A DNA stretch of 64,000 bases from Methylobacterium longum (GCF_022179385.1 NZ_BPQS01000019.1:1-64000); one strand, 5' to 3'. Shown: positions 18,201-28,604, numbered from the stretch's first letter. The notes: a model not told the origin generated them from the sequence alone. Made by a program: numbers and translations.

Positions 18201-18687
18201 GACGGCCCGGTCCTGGGCGGTCCTGCGCTTCGCGGGGCTGATGCTGGGTCAGGCGATGGCCCGGCACCGGGCGGGGCAGCAGGATCCCCTGGTCGCGCGG
18301 GCCGGTGCGCTGTTCCGGGCGCTCACCGGCGGAGCCTTCTCGGGCCTCGCCCAGACCTATGACGATGCCGACACGCCGCGGCTCGCCGGCCAGCGCGCGG
18401 GCGGCGGTACGGTGGCGATCGAGGGCATGAGCGAGGGCACTCGCGACCAGCTCTACCTCGCCCTGCGGCTCGCCTACCTGGAGGATTATGCCGGCCGGGC
18501 CGAGCCGGCGCCGTTCATCGGCGACGACCTCTTCTCGACCTTCGACGAGACCCGGACCGGCTACGGCCTCGACGCGCTGGCGGAGATCGGCGCGCGCGTC
18601 CAGCCGATCCTATTCACCCACCACCGCCACGTCGCCGACTTGGCTCGCGAGCGTCTGGGCGCGGCGGTGGACGTGGTGGCGCTGTAG
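15211..18687 (+). CDS. YhaN-like SMC/Rad50-type AAA ATPase
   Basis: Large coiled-coil ATPase, partner of the exonuclease encoded upstream. 1158 aa: N-terminal P-loop LGANEAGKST (residues 31-40), a segment FGFEKSTRYAFLHD typical of the YhaN branch, then about 900 residues rich in Ala, Arg, Glu and Leu with heptad character, and a C-terminal lobe with the ABC-signature-like MSEGTRDQLYLALRLAYLED and Walker B FIGDDLFSTFDE. No zinc-hook CxxC was noticed in the middle, another difference from SbcC. Likely role: processing or bridging of DNA ends. The operon has just these two genes. Confidence 0.92.
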   Translation: MRLIRLALERYGAFTDRVVEFRPDARLHVVLGANEAGKSTALAAVTDLLFGFEKSTRYAFLHDMPQLRLGADIAAVDGRRLTFRRRKGNSRTLIDAAEAPLPDDVLAPFLGGISRTVFCRAFGLDASSLRAGGREMVDVEGEVGASLFAAGSGLRGLTDLQAALDQEADGIFAPRQAKHRTFYQALERHETARKAIRDKGVRTGDWRALNDEIAAAAGQLDGVREEQKAMAVARARLERLKRVRPILAEIDALDARMSAENGLVEAEPTWIERLGAALERCRGAESAVEGTGSALARARAEAEAVPVEPGLTLRADEILAAFSGTNAYEKGGADLPRIEGDAHKVGLELERLRARIGAPDVAALEADQPTDAARARIERLIRDHRALSAAEEQLAHDLAATCAERDRLAREVEAAGATHDPTPLREALRPLARLHERVAALETLDATIQREAALLRNGAARLSPPIPDLAALVRMPLPAQETVARFRGLLDGKIRERERSADQRDVARRQVAVTRDRVREREAGRPVATRERVEALRDTRDATFAPLRDALASGRAVAAAQIAAYEAARRDADRLADARGDDAARVAAHAADLERLAAEEADLAAAEEDLAGICAEIAEGEAAWREAWRPAGIVPASPAEMAAWLTEVEGLIEAEQRLADQRIGRGRVWAGIEAARSPIADLGARAGLEPAPALEIGEALERLEARVATLASRWEANLQTGGALRAARAAAERLDAARTGLEAKRAAWRTEWIEALQPLALGGTARPEEAEGALEAWRTVPDRLAERAALDRRSAGLRRDMEAFRCGAAALIEALAPDLAGTPPTGAVRTLHARLVAAQAREARRAELDRRREEAEGADRAAGERRDAALAALSRQVAEALPNLETASMVEVEILFDRLSARERLRAELLRLRGSLAGAGDGLPEADLRGDLAALPPEAIEAELARLALEAEALGERGQIVFADRDRAERRRAELEGGTGAEPALAERKAAEADLQSTARSWAVLRFAGLMLGQAMARHRAGQQDPLVARAGALFRALTGGAFSGLAQTYDDADTPRLAGQRAGGGTVAIEGMSEGTRDQLYLALRLAYLEDYAGRAEPAPFIGDDLFSTFDETRTGYGLDALAEIGARVQPILFTHHRHVADLARERLGAAVDVVAL

Positions 18688-18928
18688 GTCCTGCCATCCG
18701 CCCGCGTCGCGCGCGGGGGTTCGCCGGGCTTTCCGCCGCCGGTCTCAGAGCCGCGCCTGCCGGGCGGCGATCCAGTGGGCGCCCCGATCGGCGACGCCAC
18801 GTTGCCGCGGCACCCGTTGCCCCCCGCGCGCCGACGCTGCGAGCCGACCGACCTCACCGGCGATCGCTTGCCCCGTCTCCCTGCGGCCGCTGACGCGGGA
18901 CAGCCTCCCGGATCGGGTCGCCCGCCGG

Positions 18929-20425
18929 TCAGCTCGCGCCGGCGAGATACCGCGCCTCCAAGTGCGCCCGGAACGCCTCCGTGCCGAGCGGCGCGCCGGT
19001 CGCGCGGGCGAGGAGTTCGTCGGTGCCATGCAGGCTCCCCACCGCGTGGACCTTGGCGCGCAGCCAGTCTCTCAGCGGCCCGAAATCCCCCTGCGCCAGG
19101 CAATCCGGAAGCGCGGGCTCGGCCGACCGGGCGGCCCGGAACAGCTGCGCCGCCGCCAGCGCACCCAGCGTGTAGGTCGGGAAATAGCCGAAGGCGCCGC
19201 TCGGCCAGTGGATGTCCTGAAGGCATCCGACCCGGTCGTCCGGTACGGCCAGCCCCAGAAGCTCCCGCAATCCGTCATTGAAGGCCCCCGGCAGGTCGCG
19301 CACCGCGAGGTCGCCCGCGATCATCGCGGTCTCCAGCCGGTAGCGCAGGAGGATGTGGGCCGGATAGGTCGCCTCGTCGGCGTCGACGCGGATGAAGCCC
19401 GGCGCGACGCGGGTGTTCAGCGCGTGCAGGTTCTCCGGTGACCATTCCGGCCCGGACCGCCCGAATGCCTCCCGCAGCAACGGCGCCAGGAACGTGAAGA
19501 ACGCCCGGCTCCGGCAGGCCTGCATCTCGACAATGAGCGACTGGCTCTCGTGAAGGCTCATGCCTCGCGCCGCGCCCACTGGCTGGTGCCGCCACGCCGC
19601 CGGACGGCCCTGCTCGTAGAGGGCGTGGCCGGTCTCGTGCAGCACGCCCATCAGGGCGCGGCCGAAATCGGCCACGTCGTACCGGGTGGTGATGCGCACG
19701 TCGTCCGTGGCGCCCCCGCAGAACGGATGCAGGCTGATGTCGAGCCGGCCGCGGGTGAAGTCGAAGCCGACCGCCGCCATGAGCTTGAGGCCGAGCGCGC
19801 GCTGCACGTCCACGTCGAACGGGCCGGCGAGCGGCAGCGGCGCCGCTCGGGACGCCTGGATCTCCCGGGCGCGCGCGATGAGCGCTGGCAGCCAGCTCGT
19901 GAGGTCCGCGAAGAGCGGATCGATCGTCGCGCGGCGCATGCCGGGATCGTAGCTGTCGAGCAGCGCGTCGTAGGGATCGAGCCCGAGGGCATCACCCTTG
20001 GCCTCACCGATCTCGCGCTGAAGCCGAAGCACCTCGGCGAGGTGTGGCTCCAGCCGGGCGAAGTCCGCGTCGCGTCGCGCCTCGCGCCAGACCATCTCCG
20101 ACCGGGAAACCGCGCGGGAACTCGCTTCCACGAGGTCGCGCGGGACGGCCGTGGCGTGCGCCTGAGCGCGGCGCATCTCGCGCAGGTTGGCCGCGGGCCA
20201 GGGATCGGGGTGTCCCGCCTGCTCGGCGGCGAGCAGATCCTCGGCGGCCCCGGGGGCGGTCAGCATCTCGTGGGCGAGCCCGCGAAGGATCGCGAGCTGA
20301 TCGCCCCGTGCCTCGGCAGCGCCGTCGGGCATCAGCGTCTGCGCGTCCCAGCCGAGGATCCCGGCCGCGCCCTCAAGGGCCGCTAGACGGGCGAAGCGCT
20401 GCTCCAGGGTCTGGTAGGCGGTCAT
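18929..20425 (-). CDS. Metallocarboxypeptidase, M32 (Taq) family
   Basis: Zinc carboxypeptidase that trims C-terminal residues of peptides in the cytoplasm. 498 aa, the family's usual size. The zinc site is HETGH (263-267), with the third ligand expected in MSLHESQSL about 25 residues on; the family blocks DISLHPFCGGATDDVRITTR, GYFPTYTLGALAAAQL and RLETAMIAGDL are also present. I use the ATG at 20425, which has AAGAAGG about 9 nt upstream; a TTG three codons earlier is too close to that site. It stands alone. Confidence 0.93.
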   Translation of the reverse strand: MTAYQTLEQRFARLAALEGAAGILGWDAQTLMPDGAAEARGDQLAILRGLAHEMLTAPGAAEDLLAAEQAGHPDPWPAANLREMRRAQAHATAVPRDLVEASSRAVSRSEMVWREARRDADFARLEPHLAEVLRLQREIGEAKGDALGLDPYDALLDSYDPGMRRATIDPLFADLTSWLPALIARAREIQASRAAPLPLAGPFDVDVQRALGLKLMAAVGFDFTRGRLDISLHPFCGGATDDVRITTRYDVADFGRALMGVLHETGHALYEQGRPAAWRHQPVGAARGMSLHESQSLIVEMQACRSRAFFTFLAPLLREAFGRSGPEWSPENLHALNTRVAPGFIRVDADEATYPAHILLRYRLETAMIAGDLAVRDLPGAFNDGLRELLGLAVPDDRVGCLQDIHWPSGAFGYFPTYTLGALAAAQLFRAARSAEPALPDCLAQGDFGPLRDWLRAKVHAVGSLHGTDELLARATGAPLGTEAFRAHLEARYLAGAS

Positions 20426-20632
20426 GCCGGGCAAGCCTTCTTCGATGTGACTGACGGAACGGGGAAAATAACGTTTGCCCGCGCCTTCGGCGTCTCACGC
20501 ACGATCGTCGCACCGATGCGTGCCGCAGGGTGATCGGGTTCGTAGCAGCAATCTGTGGACTACGCCCACCACCGCCCCTTGCCGCCCTAAAAATATCGCT
20601 TAGGTTTGTTTTTCACCTGGAGTAAACCCAAG

Positions 20633-20818
20633 ATGGCTGACGATCTCGATCGGCGGGAGCCGGAGGACAAATTCAAGATCAACGTTCACGAGGAATGGGA
20701 GCTTCGCTACTGGGCGCGGAGATTCGGTGTGACGCGGGAGCAGATCGTGGACGCCGTCAGACGCGTCGGTGTTCAGACGAGGGACGTCGCGAGGTATCTC
20801 GGCAAGGCGTGGCCGTGA
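20633..20818 (+). CDS. DUF3606 family small protein
   Basis: A 61-aa basic/acidic protein: MADDLDRREPEDKFKINVHE, then WELRYWARRFGVTREQIVDA, VRRVGVQTRDVARYLGK. This is the whole DUF3606 domain, common in rhizobia and Methylobacterium, often in several copies. The helix pair resembles a small DNA-binding fold, but no function is established that I know of. It is monocistronic, preceded by an A/T-rich stretch with TGGAG some 10 nt before the ATG, and convergent with uup. Confidence 0.8.
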   Translation: MADDLDRREPEDKFKINVHEEWELRYWARRFGVTREQIVDAVRRVGVQTRDVARYLGKAWP

Positions 20819-20876
20819 ACGACCGGCCGAACGCCCTGCAGATGGGATCTCGTCGCATCGGAGATGCCGGCCGTTC

Positions 20877-22679
20877 CTAGCCGGCCTGCAGCATCTCTAG
20901 CTCCAGCCAGCGATCCTCCGCCTGCGACAGCTCGGTCTCGGCCTGCGCCAGCATGGACGAGGCTTTGTCGAAGCGGGCCGGGTCGCGGGCATACAGATCG
21001 GGATCGGCCAGGATCGTCTTGAGCTGCCCGATCGCCGCTTCCAGCTTCCCGATGCGGGCCGGCAGCGTCTTCAACTCGTGCTGGTCCTTGAAGCCGAGCT
21101 TGGGCTTGCCCGCCGGCTGAGGCGTCGGCGCGGCAGACCGCTCCCGCGGCTCCCTGGCTTTCGGCGCGGCGGCCCGGGCCTCGACGCCCTGCCCGCGTTG
21201 GACCAGCATGTCGCTGTAGCCGCCGGCATACTCGACCCAGCGGCCCGCCCCCTCGGAGACGAGGACGCTGCCGGCCACGCGGTCGAGGAAGTCGCGGTCG
21301 TGGCTCACCAGGATCAGCGTGCCCTGGTAGTCGCCGAGCATCTCCTGGAGGAGGTCGAGGGTCTCGAGGTCGAGGTCGTTCGTCGGCTCGTCGAGGACGA
21401 GAAGGTTGGCGGGTTGGGCCAGGGCACGGGCGATCAGCAGCCGGTTGCGCTCGCCGCCGGAGAGCACCGAGACCGGCGTCCGGGCCTGCTCGGGGGTGAA
21501 CAGGAAGTCCTTGAGGTAGCCGATCACGTGGCGGCTCTGGCCGTTCACGGTCACGCTGTCGCCGCGCCCGCCGGTGAGCACGTCGGTGACGGTCATGCCG
21601 GGCTCCAGCACGGCCCGGGCCTGATCGAGGACCACCGGCAGCAGGTTGGTGCCCAGCACGACCTGGCCGGAATCCGGCGCGAGGCGCCCCATCAGCAGGT
21701 TGATCAGGGTGCTCTTGCCCGCGCCGTTGGCCCCGACGATGCCGAGCCGGTCGCCCCGCATCACCCGGAGCGACAGGCCCGCGACGATCGTCCGCTCGCC
21801 GTAGGATTTCGCGATGTCGCGCGCCTCGACCACGAGGCTGCCGGAGGATTCCGCGTCGGACGCCTGCATGCTGACGCTGCCCACGGGGCGACGGACCTCG
21901 CGGCGGTCCTTGCGCAGCTCGTGCAGGTTACCGAGACGGCGGACGTTGCGCTTGCGCCGGGCGGTGACGCCGTAGCGCAGCCAATGCTCTTCCGCGGCGA
22001 TCTTCCGGTCGAGCTTGTGCTGATCGCGTTCCTCCTCCTCGAAGAAGGCGTCGCGCCAGGCCTCGAAGCTGGAGAAGCCCTGGTCGATCCGCCGGGTCTC
22101 GCCGCGGTCCAGCCAGATCGTGGCCCGGGACAGCGCCGAGAGGAAGCGCCGGTCGTGGCTGATCAGGACGAGCGCCGCGCGGGTGCCCTTCAACTCCGAT
22201 TCGAGCCACTCGATCGCCGGAAGGTCGAGGTGGTTGGTGGGTTCGTCGAGGAGCAGGACGTCGGGCTCCGGGGCAAGCGCCTGCGCCAGCGCGGTGCGCC
22301 GCCCCTCGCCGCCCGAGAGCGTCTGCGGGTCCTCCGCGCCGGTGAGGCCGAGGCTCTCCAGCAGATAATGGGCGCGGTGGGTGGACTCGCCCGGCGGCAG
22401 GCCGGCCTCGACGAAGTCGAGCGTGGTGGCGAAGCCCGAGAAGTCGGGCTCCTGGGCGAGGTAGCGGATCGTGGTGCCGGGCTGGATGAACCGGCGCCCC
22501 TTGTCGGGCTCGACCAGGCCCGCGGCGATCTTCATCAGCGTGGACTTGCCCGAGCCGTTGCGACCGACCAAGCACGTGCGCTCGCCCGGAGCGATGGCGA
22601 GGTCGGCGCCGGTGATGAGCGGCGTGCCGCCGAAGGTGAGTAAGACGTCCTGAAGGGTGAGGAGCGGGGGAGCGGCCAT
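20877..22679 (-). CDS. uup: ABC-F ATPase, Uup type
   Basis: Soluble twin-ATPase of the ABC-F group, which acts on ribosomes and DNA rather than in transport. 600 aa with two complete cassettes: GRNGSGKST, LSGGEGRRTALAQAL and LLLDEPTNHLDL, then [24 protein letters not shown] and LVLDEPTNDLDL. The segment between cassettes is basic, and the C-terminal 80 residues after KLGFKDQHEL form a predicted coiled coil, the Uup hallmark that binds branched DNA. The start is the ATG at 22679 (MAAPPLLTL); the frame is open a little further up but without homology. Confidence 0.92.
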   Translation of the reverse strand: MAAPPLLTLQDVLLTFGGTPLITGADLAIAPGERTCLVGRNGSGKSTLMKIAAGLVEPDKGRRFIQPGTTIRYLAQEPDFSGFATTLDFVEAGLPPGESTHRAHYLLESLGLTGAEDPQTLSGGEGRRTALAQALAPEPDVLLLDEPTNHLDLPAIEWLESELKGTRAALVLISHDRRFLSALSRATIWLDRGETRRIDQGFSSFEAWRDAFFEEEERDQHKLDRKIAAEEHWLRYGVTARRKRNVRRLGNLHELRKDRREVRRPVGSVSMQASDAESSGSLVVEARDIAKSYGERTIVAGLSLRVMRGDRLGIVGANGAGKSTLINLLMGRLAPDSGQVVLGTNLLPVVLDQARAVLEPGMTVTDVLTGGRGDSVTVNGQSRHVIGYLKDFLFTPEQARTPVSVLSGGERNRLLIARALAQPANLLVLDEPTNDLDLETLDLLQEMLGDYQGTLILVSHDRDFLDRVAGSVLVSEGAGRWVEYAGGYSDMLVQRGQGVEARAAAPKAREPRERSAAPTPQPAGKPKLGFKDQHELKTLPARIGKLEAAIGQLKTILADPDLYARDPARFDKASSMLAQAETELSQAEDRWLELEMLQAG

Positions 22680-22745
22680 GGGCCGGCTTATGGCAGTGCG
22701 GGGCGGGCTGTTCAAACGGCACCGCCCCGGTCAGGTCGTACCGGC

Positions 22746-22982
22746 TCAGGCGATCGGGTTGGCCGGCCCGGTCGGGGGGCTGATCTCCGGCGCACCCGGG
22801 TCGTTCACCGGGATCTCCGGCGGTTGGATGCCGGGGGACTCGGAGGGGGTGTTCCCGGGGATCTCGGGTCCCGGGGGCTGCGTCGGCGCCTGCGGGGGTT
22901 CGTAGGGCCGGTCCGGTGCCGGGACCGGCTGCGGCGGCACCTCGGGGACCTGCCCCGGATCGGCGAGCGTGAACTGGAACAC
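22746..22982 (-). CDS. Proline-rich small protein
   Basis: Not recognised. A GTG-started 78-residue ORF that begins FQFTLADPGQVPEVPPQPVP and is then about one third proline with Glu, Gly and Pro-Thr repeats, ending in PTGPANPIA. GGAGG lies 6 nt before the GTG, which supports translation. No signal peptide; probably disordered. It follows the start of uup with a short gap on the same strand. Confidence 0.45.
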   Translation of the reverse strand: MFQFTLADPGQVPEVPPQPVPAPDRPYEPPQAPTQPPGPEIPGNTPSESPGIQPPEIPVNDPGAPEISPPTGPANPIA

Positions 22983-23062
22983 CGTTATCCTCCGCGAGAC
23001 CGACGGTGCGCGGTCGCACCGGTCCGGCGGAAACAAGGTCCCCGCGTTCCGGTTCCGAACCG

Positions 23063-23377
23063 CTACTTCTTGGTCAGCAGGAGGTTGCCCTCCTTGCTCG
23101 CCACTTTCTGGATCTTCTCGGCGAACAGGGCGAGCAGGAACGGCAGCTTCACCTCCAGGCGAACGCTCTCGGCTCCCACGTCGATCGTGCCGGCGATCTT
23201 CTGGGCCACCGCCGACACGCCGAAATCGAGGCGATCGCCCGTCCAGGCGAGCTGGTCCACCGTGATCCCGCTCTTGGCCAGGAAGGCCCGCGCCTGATCG
23301 ATCCCGTGCTCGAGGCGCCGCTTGGCCTCGTCGCGGCCGAGGTCGTGCGGGATGTCGACGATGAGAGGCTTGGGCAT
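23063..23377 (-). CDS. Polyhydroxyalkanoic acid system family protein (PHA_gran_rgn)
   Basis: A 104-aa protein matching the PHA granule-region family: MPKPLIVDIPHDLGRDEAKR, then LAWTGDRLDFGVSAVAQKI, and VEVKLP-type C-terminal blocks (LEVKLPFLLALFAEKI). Members are found with polyhydroxyalkanoate genes and are thought to sit on or near storage granules; biochemical role unknown. No PHA synthase or phasin is nearby, so here it is a lone copy. The DNA runs directly into a short intergenic gap with a hairpin separating it from rlpA. Confidence 0.8.
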   Translation of the reverse strand: MPKPLIVDIPHDLGRDEAKRRLEHGIDQARAFLAKSGITVDQLAWTGDRLDFGVSAVAQKIAGTIDVGAESVRLEVKLPFLLALFAEKIQKVASKEGNLLLTKK

Positions 23378-23441
23378 GCGGTTGATCCGGGCTGAACCTG
23401 GCAGCAGATGGTGCCTCCGGATGCCGCAGACAACGCCTCGT

Positions 23442-23472
23442 GACGGCCCTGTCCGTCGGGAGCAGGGCCGTC
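23442..23472 (-). terminator. Hairpin downstream of rlpA
   Basis: GACGGCCCTG (23442-23451) and CAGGGCCGTC (23463-23472) make a perfect 10-bp stem with an 11-nt loop, 15 nt beyond the rlpA stop codon. No T-run is seen on either strand. Confidence 0.5.
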
Positions 23473-23486
23473 CGCGTGCCGTGGCG

Positions 23487-23837
23487 TCAGTTCAGGACGT
23501 GCAGGGAAACGTAGGTCGTGCCGCCCATGCCGAGGGCGCGAGCCGAGCCGCGGGACAGGTCGATGATGCGGCCGCGCACGAACGGACCCCGGTCGTTGAT
23601 GCGCACGATCACGGAGCGGCCGGTCCGCTGGTTCTCGACGCGGACCCGGGTGCCGAAGGGCAGGCTCCGATGGGCGGCGGTCATTCCGTTGGGGTTGAAA
23701 TGTTCGCCGTTCGCGGTGCGGTGGCCGCTGCCGTACCAGGAGGCCGCCCCGCTCTGTGCGAAGGCTGGGAGGGAGGTCCCGAGGACGGTGGTCAGCATTC
23801 CGAGCGAAACGACGAGCTTTCCGAAACCAAACGACAT
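23487..23837 (-). CDS. RlpA-like double-psi beta-barrel protein
   Basis: Exported protein of 116 aa: signal peptide MSFGFGKLVVSLGMLTTVLG with cleavage near PAFA-Q, then a single RlpA/DPBB domain, ASWYGSGHRTANGEHFNPNG, LPFGTRVRVENQRTGRSVIV, RINDRGPFVRGRIIDLSRGS. RlpA proteins bind or cut denuded peptidoglycan at the septum; this short form has no SPOR domain and no lipobox cysteine, so it is probably a free periplasmic or secreted version. It is divergent from ccrM across a long intergenic region. Confidence 0.88.
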   Translation of the reverse strand: MSFGFGKLVVSLGMLTTVLGTSLPAFAQSGAASWYGSGHRTANGEHFNPNGMTAAHRSLPFGTRVRVENQRTGRSVIVRINDRGPFVRGRIIDLSRGSARALGMGGTTYVSLHVLN

Positions 23838-25606
<1,769 letters not shown>

Positions 25607-25813
25607 GCCCGCGATCCGTCGCCGCGCTCCGGGCCCCAGGGTCCCGGACGCCATCGGTTCACCCTGAATCCGTCCCGAGGCGCCGACGCCGGCAGATCCC
25701 ACGGGAGTGCCAGCCGCGGCCTCCGCCGCGCTCCGGAACACCGATCACGATCTTGCTGCGAGGGCGACGACGTCCTCCGTCTGCAGCCAGCGTGCGTGCG
25801 GTGCGGGACGGCT

Positions 25814-27154
25814 CTACCGTTTCCGCGCCGCCCCGGATCGGCGCACAGGCGGTCCCGGCCGTGCCGTCATGGGGGGGGCGGCCTCCTCATCCAGCACATC
25901 GTCCACCTCCGGCGGCGGCGCCGGCGCCGGCCTCGGCCGAGGCTTCGGGACGGCCCGCACGCTCGGCCGCGGATCGGGATCCGGTATCGACACCTGCGCC
26001 TCCAGGGCCGCCAGCAGCGGCATCGGCGGCGGCTCCTTCTTCGGGCGACCGCGCGGCTTCTTCTCGGGCTCCACCTTGGGATCGAAGGCGTGGGCCAGAA
26101 CCTTCCGCATCAGGCCGGGCAGCGGCTCCTCGGCGAGGCCGGAGCGGGGCGTGAAGCGCATGCCGGCCGGTGCGGGCGTCGAGAGCGCCACCCGCGCCGC
26201 AAACACGGTCAGTTCCAGGGGGAAATGCGTGAAGCCGTGGCGGACCATGCCCGGCAGGCGCTTCCAGCGCGCGTCGAGCGGCGCGTCCAGCAGGGCTGCG
26301 GCGACGTCATAATCCGGCTCCCAGGCGCTGCCCGGCGGCTCCGCCATGTTGCCGAGTAGTCCCTCCGGTGGGCGCGTCCGCAGCAGCACCGCCTCGTCGC
26401 CGCTGCGGATCGCCACGAAGGCGGCACCGCGGCGCAGCGCGCCCTTCGCCACCCGGATCTTGCGCGGGAACGTCTCCTGCGTGCCGAGCGACCGGGCGCG
26501 GCACGGCCGCATCCACGGGCAGAGCGCGCAGGCGGGGCGCTTCGGCGTGCAGATCGTCGCGCCGAGGTCCATCAGCGCCTGCGCGAAGTCGCCCGGTCGG
26601 CTTTCCGGGACGAGGGCCTGCGTCAGCCTGCGGATCTCCGGGCGACTGCCCGGCAGGGGGGCATCGACCGCGTAGGCCCGGCTCAGCACCCGCTCGACGT
26701 TGCCGTCGACGGCGGCCTCCGGTCGCTCGAAGGCGATCGCCGCGATGGCCCCGGCCGTGTAGGCGCCGATCCCCGGCAGCTTGCGCAGGCCGTCGGCGGT
26801 GTCGGGGAAGCGACCGCCCGAAGCCGCGACGGCCCGCGCGCAGGCGTGGAGATTGCGGGCGCGGGAATAGTAGCCGAGTCCGGCCCAAGCCGACATCACC
26901 GCCTCCTCGGGGGCTGCGGCGAGGGTGAACACGTCGGGGAAACGCGTCAGGAAGCGCTCGAAATACGGGCGCACCGCGGCGATCGTGGTCTGCTGCAGCA
27001 TCACCTCGGAGAGCCAGACCCGGTAGGGGTCGGGCACCTCTCCGGCCAGCGCCCGCCAGGGCAGCACCCGCCGATGCCGGTCGTACCAGGCGAGCAGGTC
27101 GTCGGCGCACGGTCCGGGACCGGGCTTGGAATCCGTGGCTGTGAGGGGCGGCAT
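25814..27154 (-). CDS. mutY: A/G-specific adenine glycosylase MutY with AT-hook-like tail
   Basis: Excises A mispaired with 8-oxoG or G. 446 aa versus the usual 350-370. The catalytic domain is intact: SEVMLQQTT with the catalytic Glu, the HhH-GPD element KLPGIGAYTAGAI, the Asp in AVDGNVERVL, and the 4Fe-4S loop C-x6-C-x2-C-x5-C (CTPKRPACALCPWMRPC). A NUDIX-like 8-oxoG-sensing domain follows (LLRTRPPEGLLGNMAEPPG, HGFTHFPLELTVF). The extra tail has a KKPRGRPKK segment (365-373), an AT-hook core flanked by lysines, and then a Pro/Arg/Glu-rich disordered end. ATG 27154 chosen; an ATG at 27205 is also open. Confidence 0.93.
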   Translation of the reverse strand: MPPLTATDSKPGPGPCADDLLAWYDRHRRVLPWRALAGEVPDPYRVWLSEVMLQQTTIAAVRPYFERFLTRFPDVFTLAAAPEEAVMSAWAGLGYYSRARNLHACARAVAASGGRFPDTADGLRKLPGIGAYTAGAIAAIAFERPEAAVDGNVERVLSRAYAVDAPLPGSRPEIRRLTQALVPESRPGDFAQALMDLGATICTPKRPACALCPWMRPCRARSLGTQETFPRKIRVAKGALRRGAAFVAIRSGDEAVLLRTRPPEGLLGNMAEPPGSAWEPDYDVAAALLDAPLDARWKRLPGMVRHGFTHFPLELTVFAARVALSTPAPAGMRFTPRSGLAEEPLPGLMRKVLAHAFDPKVEPEKKPRGRPKKEPPPMPLLAALEAQVSIPDPDPRPSVRAVPKPRPRPAPAPPPEVDDVLDEEAAPPMTARPGPPVRRSGAARKR

Positions 27155-27287
27155 GGGCTGGTCGACCGGGCTGCCGCTGCATAGCCGGAGGGCGGCGGCG
27201 ATCATAGGGCGACGAAACCGCCGGCGCGTCCTCCCTTCGTCAACCATCCTGCGCTAACCTCCGCGGATCCACTGGGCCGGAACCATC

Positions 27288-27770
27288 ATGGCGCGCGTCA
27301 AACCGCTGGCCGAACTGATCGAGGGTTGCATCGGGCCGGCCTTCGCGGCGCAGGGCTTCGCCTCGACCGACATCCTGGCCGCTTGGCCGGAGATCGTCGG
27401 CGAGCGGCTCGCCCGCTACTGCCGTCCGTCGAAGCTCGAATGGCCGAAGCGACGGCGGAAGGACGCCGGCACCCCCGAATCCGGCACCCTGGTGGTGCGG
27501 GTCGAAGGCGTCTTCGCCATCGAGCTGCAGCACCTCGCACCGGTGGTGATCCAGCGGATCAACGCCCATTACGGCTGGGCCTGCGTGTCCCGCATCGTGC
27601 TGCAGCAGGACCGGGTCGGGCGGGGCGGCCGTGCTGCCGCGCCCGCCCGGATCGATCCGGCGCGCGCCGTCGAGGTCCAGCGCGCCGTGGCGGGCATCGC
27701 TGACGACAATCTGCGCGCCGCCCTCGACCGCCTCGGCACCGCGGCCGTGGCCTCGCGCCCGGACCGGTGA
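27288..27770 (+). CDS. DUF721 (DciA-like) protein
   Basis: 160-aa member of the DUF721/DciA group: LAELIEGCIGPAFAAQGF, LAAWPEIVGERLARYCRPSK, GTLVVRVEGVFAIELQHLAP, INAHYGWACVSRIVL. In most bacteria DciA loads the replicative helicase DnaB; alphaproteobacterial members keep this domain followed by an extra C-terminal helix. Function here is by family. Divergent from mutY and directly before the DsbA-like gene, an order I recall as common in Rhizobiales. Confidence 0.82.
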   Translation: MARVKPLAELIEGCIGPAFAAQGFASTDILAAWPEIVGERLARYCRPSKLEWPKRRRKDAGTPESGTLVVRVEGVFAIELQHLAPVVIQRINAHYGWACVSRIVLQQDRVGRGGRAAAPARIDPARAVEVQRAVAGIADDNLRAALDRLGTAAVASRPDR

Positions 27771-27860
27771 ACGGGACGATTCGGTCACCTTGCCAGGAAG
27801 CCCGCGCCCGAGTACCGGCATCGAAACGCCATGACGGTCCATTCCGGCGGAGCCTGCCCG

Positions 27861-28505
27861 ATGACGACGCGACGCGACGCTCTCAAGTTCTCCGGCCTTG
27901 CCATCGGCGCCGGCATCGCCCTGCCGGCCCTCGTTCGCGGCGCCCGCGCCGAGGGCATCGACACCGCCGCGCTGCTCCAGCCGGGTCCCCTCGGTGACGT
28001 CTGGCTCGGACCGGCGGATGCCAAATGCACCATCATCGAGTACGCCTCGATGACCTGCTCGCACTGCGCGGCCTTCCACAAGAACACGTGGCCGACCCTG
28101 AAGGAGCGCTACATCGATACGGGAAAGGTGCGGTTCACCCTGCGCGAATTCCCCCTCGACCCGCTGGCGACCGCGGCCTTCATGCTGGCGCGCTGCGAGG
28201 GCGAGTCCAAGTATTATCCGATCACCGACCTGCTGTTCGACCAGCAGCCGGCCTGGGCCTTCACCCCGAAGCCTGTGGACGCGCTGGAGCAGATGCTCCG
28301 TCAGGCCGGCTACAACAAGCAGACCTTCGAGGCGTGCCTGAAGGACCAGAAGGTCTACAGCGCGGTCAACGCCGTGAAGCAGCGCGGGCTCGACGTGTTC
28401 AAGGTCGACTCCACCCCGACCTTCTTCATCAACGGTGAGCGTTACACCGGCGAGATGACGGTCGAGGGCATGGAGAAGGTGATCAAGCCCATTCTGGGCG
28501 CCTGA
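27861..28505 (+). CDS. DsbA-family thiol:disulfide interchange protein
   Basis: Periplasmic thioredoxin-fold oxidoreductase, probably oxidising or reducing disulfides of exported proteins. 214 aa: a Tat-like leader MTTRRDALKF with a hydrophobic core ending at VRGARA, then ASMTCSHCAAFHKNTWP with the CSHC redox site (C66, C69), and the cis-proline loop VDSTPTFFINGERYTG. The ATG at 27861 has GGCGGAG upstream; one at 27831 lacks a site and would bury the leader. The C-terminal block QRGLDVFKVDSTPTFFING is the ordinary DsbA_4 type. Probable partner of a DsbB such as the one at 9139. Confidence 0.9.
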   Translation: MTTRRDALKFSGLAIGAGIALPALVRGARAEGIDTAALLQPGPLGDVWLGPADAKCTIIEYASMTCSHCAAFHKNTWPTLKERYIDTGKVRFTLREFPLDPLATAAFMLARCEGESKYYPITDLLFDQQPAWAFTPKPVDALEQMLRQAGYNKQTFEACLKDQKVYSAVNAVKQRGLDVFKVDSTPTFFINGERYTGEMTVEGMEKVIKPILGA

Positions 28506-28604
28506 GCGACTGTTCGGAGACATGCGCGGAGCACCGGTCCAGCGTGGCGCTCCAACCTGAAATACCAACTCAAAATCAAAGACTTATCGTGTATGGAGTT
28601 CGCC

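Noticed and set aside
14878..18267. An 1129-codon open frame opposite the YhaN-like gene
   Set aside because: Antisense shadow: Arg/Gly/Pro-rich and no motif, while the + strand has a P-loop and Walker B in a proper partner operon.
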